From Rhodospirillaceae bacterium (GTDB lineage: Bacteria; Pseudomonadota; Gammaproteobacteria; Steroidobacterales; Rariloculaceae), in the NCBI GenBank assembly GCA_024638465.1, contig JAHEKF010000009.1:1-64000 (forward strand): a stretch of 64,000 nucleotides of DNA. Direction: 5' to 3'. Shown here in pieces: positions 60,732 to 64,000 of this stretch (position 1 is the stretch's first letter; each line of letters starts with the position of its first letter). The notes below the pieces were generated by a model. The model ran no database searches. It was given only the letters and a program-made list of their open reading frames with translations, and was not told the DNA's origin. The translations under genes and the position numbers were made by a program.

Positions 60732-61730
60732 TTATTCCGCGCTCTTGTTCACGAGCGGCGGCTTGCCGGCGATCCGGTCGGCCAAATGACCGAGCGAAAT
60801 CGAGAACAGATGCGACCGGTTCCAGCGCATGATCATGCGGTAGTTCTGGTAGACCAGAAAGGCGGGCTCGAGCGCGTCCGCAGGCAGTACGATAGAGCCG
60901 GTGTACTCGATGGCCGGCAAATCGTCGCCCGCAATCGTCCTTACGCCGAGCGACTGCCATTCGGCGAGCGTACGTCGTGTGTCGAGACCCTCGAGTTCCG
61001 TATCGAAGTCATCGGGAACGCTTACCTGTCTTCCCCAGATATAGCCGGGCTGCCAGCCACTCGACATAAAGTTGGCGGCTGACTCCAGGGCATCCGCTTC
61101 GCTGGTCCAGATATCCTTGCGACCGTCGCCGTCGCCGTCGAGCGCATAGTCCACGAATGTCGACGGCATGAATTGCAGCTGGCCCATCGCGCCGGCCCAC
61201 GACCCCTGCATGTCGTCGAGCGAAATATGCCCGCCATCGAGAATGCGCAGCGCATGCAGCAATTCGCCACGGAAGAAAGCGGCTCGGCGTTGATCGTATG
61301 CGAGCGTCACAAGCGCGGCAATGACCGAGAAGCTGCCCTGAGTGCGACCGAAATTGCTCTCGATGGCCCATGCCGCAACCAGTATCTCTTCCGGAATGCC
61401 ATAGCGCGCCGAGACATCGGCCAGTAGATCACGATGCCGGGCAAGTTGCTCGCGACCCTGACTGATTCTCGTCTCCGATACGACCCGGTTGACGTAACCC
61501 CAGAAGTCGAGCCTGAACTCGGGCTGATTCCTGTCCAATTCGGTCACGCGCTCTATCGGCGCGACGTCCGCGAGCGCAGTGTTTACCGTGTCCGCCGATA
61601 TACCGCTGGCTATGGCTTCCGCACGAAGTTCCTCGAGCCAGACAGGAAACTCGGGCACCTGCGCGAAGAGCGGTTGCGCCAACATCGACAAGCTAAGCAG
61701 GCAAAGCGCAATTTCTGTAGTACGTTTCAC
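60732..61730 (-). CDS. lytic murein transglycosylase (MltB family)
   Basis: AAWAIESNFGRTQGSFSVIAALVTLAYD; SWAGAMGQLQFMPSTFVDYALDGDGDGRKDIW. Confidence 0.93.
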   Translation of the reverse strand: MKRTTEIALCLLSLSMLAQPLFAQVPEFPVWLEELRAEAIASGISADTVNTALADVAPIERVTELDRNQPEFRLDFWGYVNRVVSETRISQGREQLARHRDLLADVSARYGIPEEILVAAWAIESNFGRTQGSFSVIAALVTLAYDQRRAAFFRGELLHALRILDGGHISLDDMQGSWAGAMGQLQFMPSTFVDYALDGDGDGRKDIWTSEADALESAANFMSSGWQPGYIWGRQVSVPDDFDTELEGLDTRRTLAEWQSLGVRTIAGDDLPAIEYTGSIVLPADALEPAFLVYQNYRMIMRWNRSHLFSISLGHLADRIAGKPPLVNKSAE

Positions 61731-61750
61731 TTCGACCTCGACTGACGTGA

Positions 61751-62818
61751 TTAAGCGTTCTGAGCGACGAGCCGGTCGCTGGGTTTCTTGCGCAGGTCCT
61801 TATCAAGATACATTGCGCGGTCAGCGGACTGAATCAACGCTTCGATATCGTTGCCGTCTTCAGGATACGTCGCCGAGCCAACACTAACATTTACCCGAAC
61901 CATTGTGGGACCCACTTCGAGCGTCGTCGCGTAAACGACGTTCCGAATTCGCTGTGCGACTTCCTCGGCGCCGGATTTCTCCAATCCGGAAAGCAACAGA
62001 ATGAACTCGTCTCCGCCGTAGCGCGCGACCAGATCCTCTGTTCGCGTAATCCGAATCAGCGAGTCGGCGACGAGTACCAGTGCCCGGTCGCCGGCTGCGT
62101 GACCGAATTTGTTGTTGAGTTCCTTGAGCCCCACGATGTCGACCATGAGAAGAGAGTACTCGCGCTGCAGCCTGATCGCGCGCGAATGCTCAGCATGTGC
62201 AAGTCGCATGAAGGCGCCCACATTGTAAATGTTCGTCAACTCTTCCCGATCGGACAGTGAGCGAATCCTGCGCATCGCTGTCCGAATATGTTCTGCGAGC
62301 GTGGACGTCAGAAACGCGACGAGGAAAAAAGGTGCAAGGACACCCATCGCCTGCGATGCGAGGCTCAGCGACAAAATTTCAACGCCACCTCGCAGGACCG
62401 CGAGCAGGAAGTAGCAAACGCTCACCAGCAATACCACGAGGGCAGTCGCCCGTTTACCGAGTGCGAGCGCTGAGGCGATTATCGGCAACAGATAGAGCGT
62501 CAGTATCGGGCTTTCTTCACCACCGATCTGAGACAGCACCGCAGTGAGGAACCCCACCATGCCGATAATCTCGAGCGTGATCTTGAAGATCGTTCGCTCG
62601 CGCATTCCTGGCGCGACCTGGAACAACAGGACAAGCCCGGCAAAAGCGATCAGGGTTCCGACCACCAAGATCTGGTTGCCGTATTCGGGTGCGGAAACGA
62701 ACAGGTACAGCATCACCAGCACGAGCAGTAACCATTCGACCTCGGCAATACTCCGGGCGAAGCCCGAAAGTTGCGCTTGCTCGATATCGACGTCGCGAGC
62801 GAAGGGATCGTCGCTCAT
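61751..62818 (-). CDS. membrane diguanylate cyclase (GGDEF)
   Basis: N-terminal TMs; RYGGDEFILLLSG; ALIQSADRAMYLDK. Confidence 0.92.
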   Translation of the reverse strand: MSDDPFARDVDIEQAQLSGFARSIAEVEWLLLVLVMLYLFVSAPEYGNQILVVGTLIAFAGLVLLFQVAPGMRERTIFKITLEIIGMVGFLTAVLSQIGGEESPILTLYLLPIIASALALGKRATALVVLLVSVCYFLLAVLRGGVEILSLSLASQAMGVLAPFFLVAFLTSTLAEHIRTAMRRIRSLSDREELTNIYNVGAFMRLAHAEHSRAIRLQREYSLLMVDIVGLKELNNKFGHAAGDRALVLVADSLIRITRTEDLVARYGGDEFILLLSGLEKSGAEEVAQRIRNVVYATTLEVGPTMVRVNVSVGSATYPEDGNDIEALIQSADRAMYLDKDLRKKPSDRLVAQNA

Positions 62819-62924
62819 TGAAAGGGTGATTCGGTCTCGCGTGAAATGGATGCGGCGTGGTGAAGTCTGGAGTCGCCGGGGCTGCGAAGAAGCACTGTCG
62901 TTCCAGTGCTGCCCCCGAGCATGG

Positions 62925-64000
62925 TCAGGGCGCCCTGCTGAGTTCTATAGGATCGAACCCGATCGCGCGCAGCGCTTCGGTTAGCTGGTTGTCGTCCTGC
63001 AGCGCGAGCGAACTGCCGGCCCGGCCGAACTGTTGCCGGGGATTCCTTGCATGCACAACGATATCGGGCTCGATACCGATGCCATTAATCGAGCGACCGG
63101 TTGGCGTCAGGTAGCGAGCAGTCGTGAGCTTTATCGCCCGGCCAGCCGACAACGGCATGACCGTCTGCACGGAACCTTTCCCGTAGGTCGTGACGCCGAC
63201 GAGTCGCGCACGGTCGTTCTCCTTGAGTGCCCCGGCGACTATTTCGGACGCCGACGCAGATCCCGCATTGACGAGTACGGCCATGTCGACTCCCGCAAGC
63301 ACGTCGCCTTCGTCAGCAAAGTGCTCGAACCGCGCATCGCGAACGCGGCCGGTACCGCGGACGATGAGTCCGTGATCGAGAAACGCGTCGGCAACGCCGA
63401 CGGCGGCATCCAGCACGCCACCGGGATTATTCCGAAGGTCCAGGACAACGCCGCGCAGATCCGTTTCCGCCTCGCCTTTCAGGGCCAGCGCTGCTTCGCT
63501 CAGGTGAGCGGCCGTGCTGTCGGAGAACCCGGTCAATCGGATATAGCCGTAACCATCGCCGAGGTACTCGCTGCGAACGGTTTTTACCTGAATTTCCGAG
63601 CGCGTCAGCGCAAAACGCAGCGGTTCTCTCTCGCCATTTCGAACGACACCAACGGTAACGTCGGTACCGGGCTGGCCACGCATTCGGCCAATCGTCTCCT
63701 CGACATGGTCACCATCGACAGGGATGTCATCGACTGAGACAACCATGTCTCCGGGCAGTATCCCGGCTCGCTGCGCGGGGGTATCGTCAAGAGGCGAGAC
63801 GACGATGACCTTGCCTTCCTCCAGGCTCACGTCGAGACCCACGCCGCTGTAGCTTCCGGTCGTATTTATCTGGATTTCTTCGTAGTCGTCGGGCCCGAGA
63901 TAGCGGGAGTGCGAATCGAGTTCCTCGATGACGCCACGAATAGCGCTCTCTACGAGGCGTGTATCGTCAATCGCGTCGACGTATTCCCGCCGTACTCGCT
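62925..64000 (-). CDS. S41 family C-terminal processing peptidase with PDZ, 5' end beyond window
   Basis: Frame stays open to the edge: REYVDAIDDTRLVESAIRGVIEELDSHSRYLGPDDYEEIQINTTGSYSGVGLDV; GDVLAGVDMAVLVNAGSASASEIVAGAL; YGKGSVQTV. Confidence 0.93.
   Translation of the reverse strand, partial: RVRREYVDAIDDTRLVESAIRGVIEELDSHSRYLGPDDYEEIQINTTGSYSGVGLDVSLEEGKVIVVSPLDDTPAQRAGILPGDMVVSVDDIPVDGDHVEETIGRMRGQPGTDVTVGVVRNGEREPLRFALTRSEIQVKTVRSEYLGDGYGYIRLTGFSDSTAAHLSEAALALKGEAETDLRGVVLDLRNNPGGVLDAAVGVADAFLDHGLIVRGTGRVRDARFEHFADEGDVLAGVDMAVLVNAGSASASEIVAGALKENDRARLVGVTTYGKGSVQTVMPLSAGRAIKLTTARYLTPTGRSINGIGIEPDIVVHARNPRQQFGRAGSSLALQDDNQLTEALRAIGFDPIELSRAP

Overview
This 64 kb window looks like ordinary, densely coding gammaproteobacterial chromosome, high GC and mostly core genes. 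I see no IS element, prophage, integrase, CRISPR array or rRNA. In order it holds: pilMNOPQ, a Big_1-type lipoprotein, aroK-aroB, a dGTPase-like gene and pyrF; fadD/tesA divergent from a LolD/YbbA-like ATPase; ppc; ABC and SLC13 transporters; a complete seven-gene trp operon (trpEGDCFBA); a CinA-like gene; ubiB-ubiJ-ubiE; DUF971; hslU-hslV; xerC-DUF484-dapF; ubiD; an orphan ParA; hemY-hemX next to algR-algZ; ubiK-comM; then a looser accessory stretch (about 51.7-58.7 kb) with a decayed gene, DUF6152 and secreted VOC genes, a P2-type ATPase, DUF2934, tRNA-Arg(CCG) and an RRM gene; and finally a PpiC-like PPIase, MltB, GGDEF and an S41 peptidase cut by the window edge. The strongest finding not explained by the ORF track is a ribosome-mediated trp attenuator upstream of trpE. 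It has a 26-aa leader peptide with tandem Trp codons, competing 1:2, 2:3 and 3:4 pairings, and an intrinsic terminator. Other points of interest are a 10-bp hairpin in the 5' UTR of the RRM gene, a GlyGly-CTERM protein with an acidic Cys-rich repeat insertion, loss of hemCD from the algZR-hem locus, an adhesin-like lipoprotein inside the pil-aro cluster, and tesA/ABC start codons that overlap head to head. All family names come from reading the protein sequences; no database search was run.
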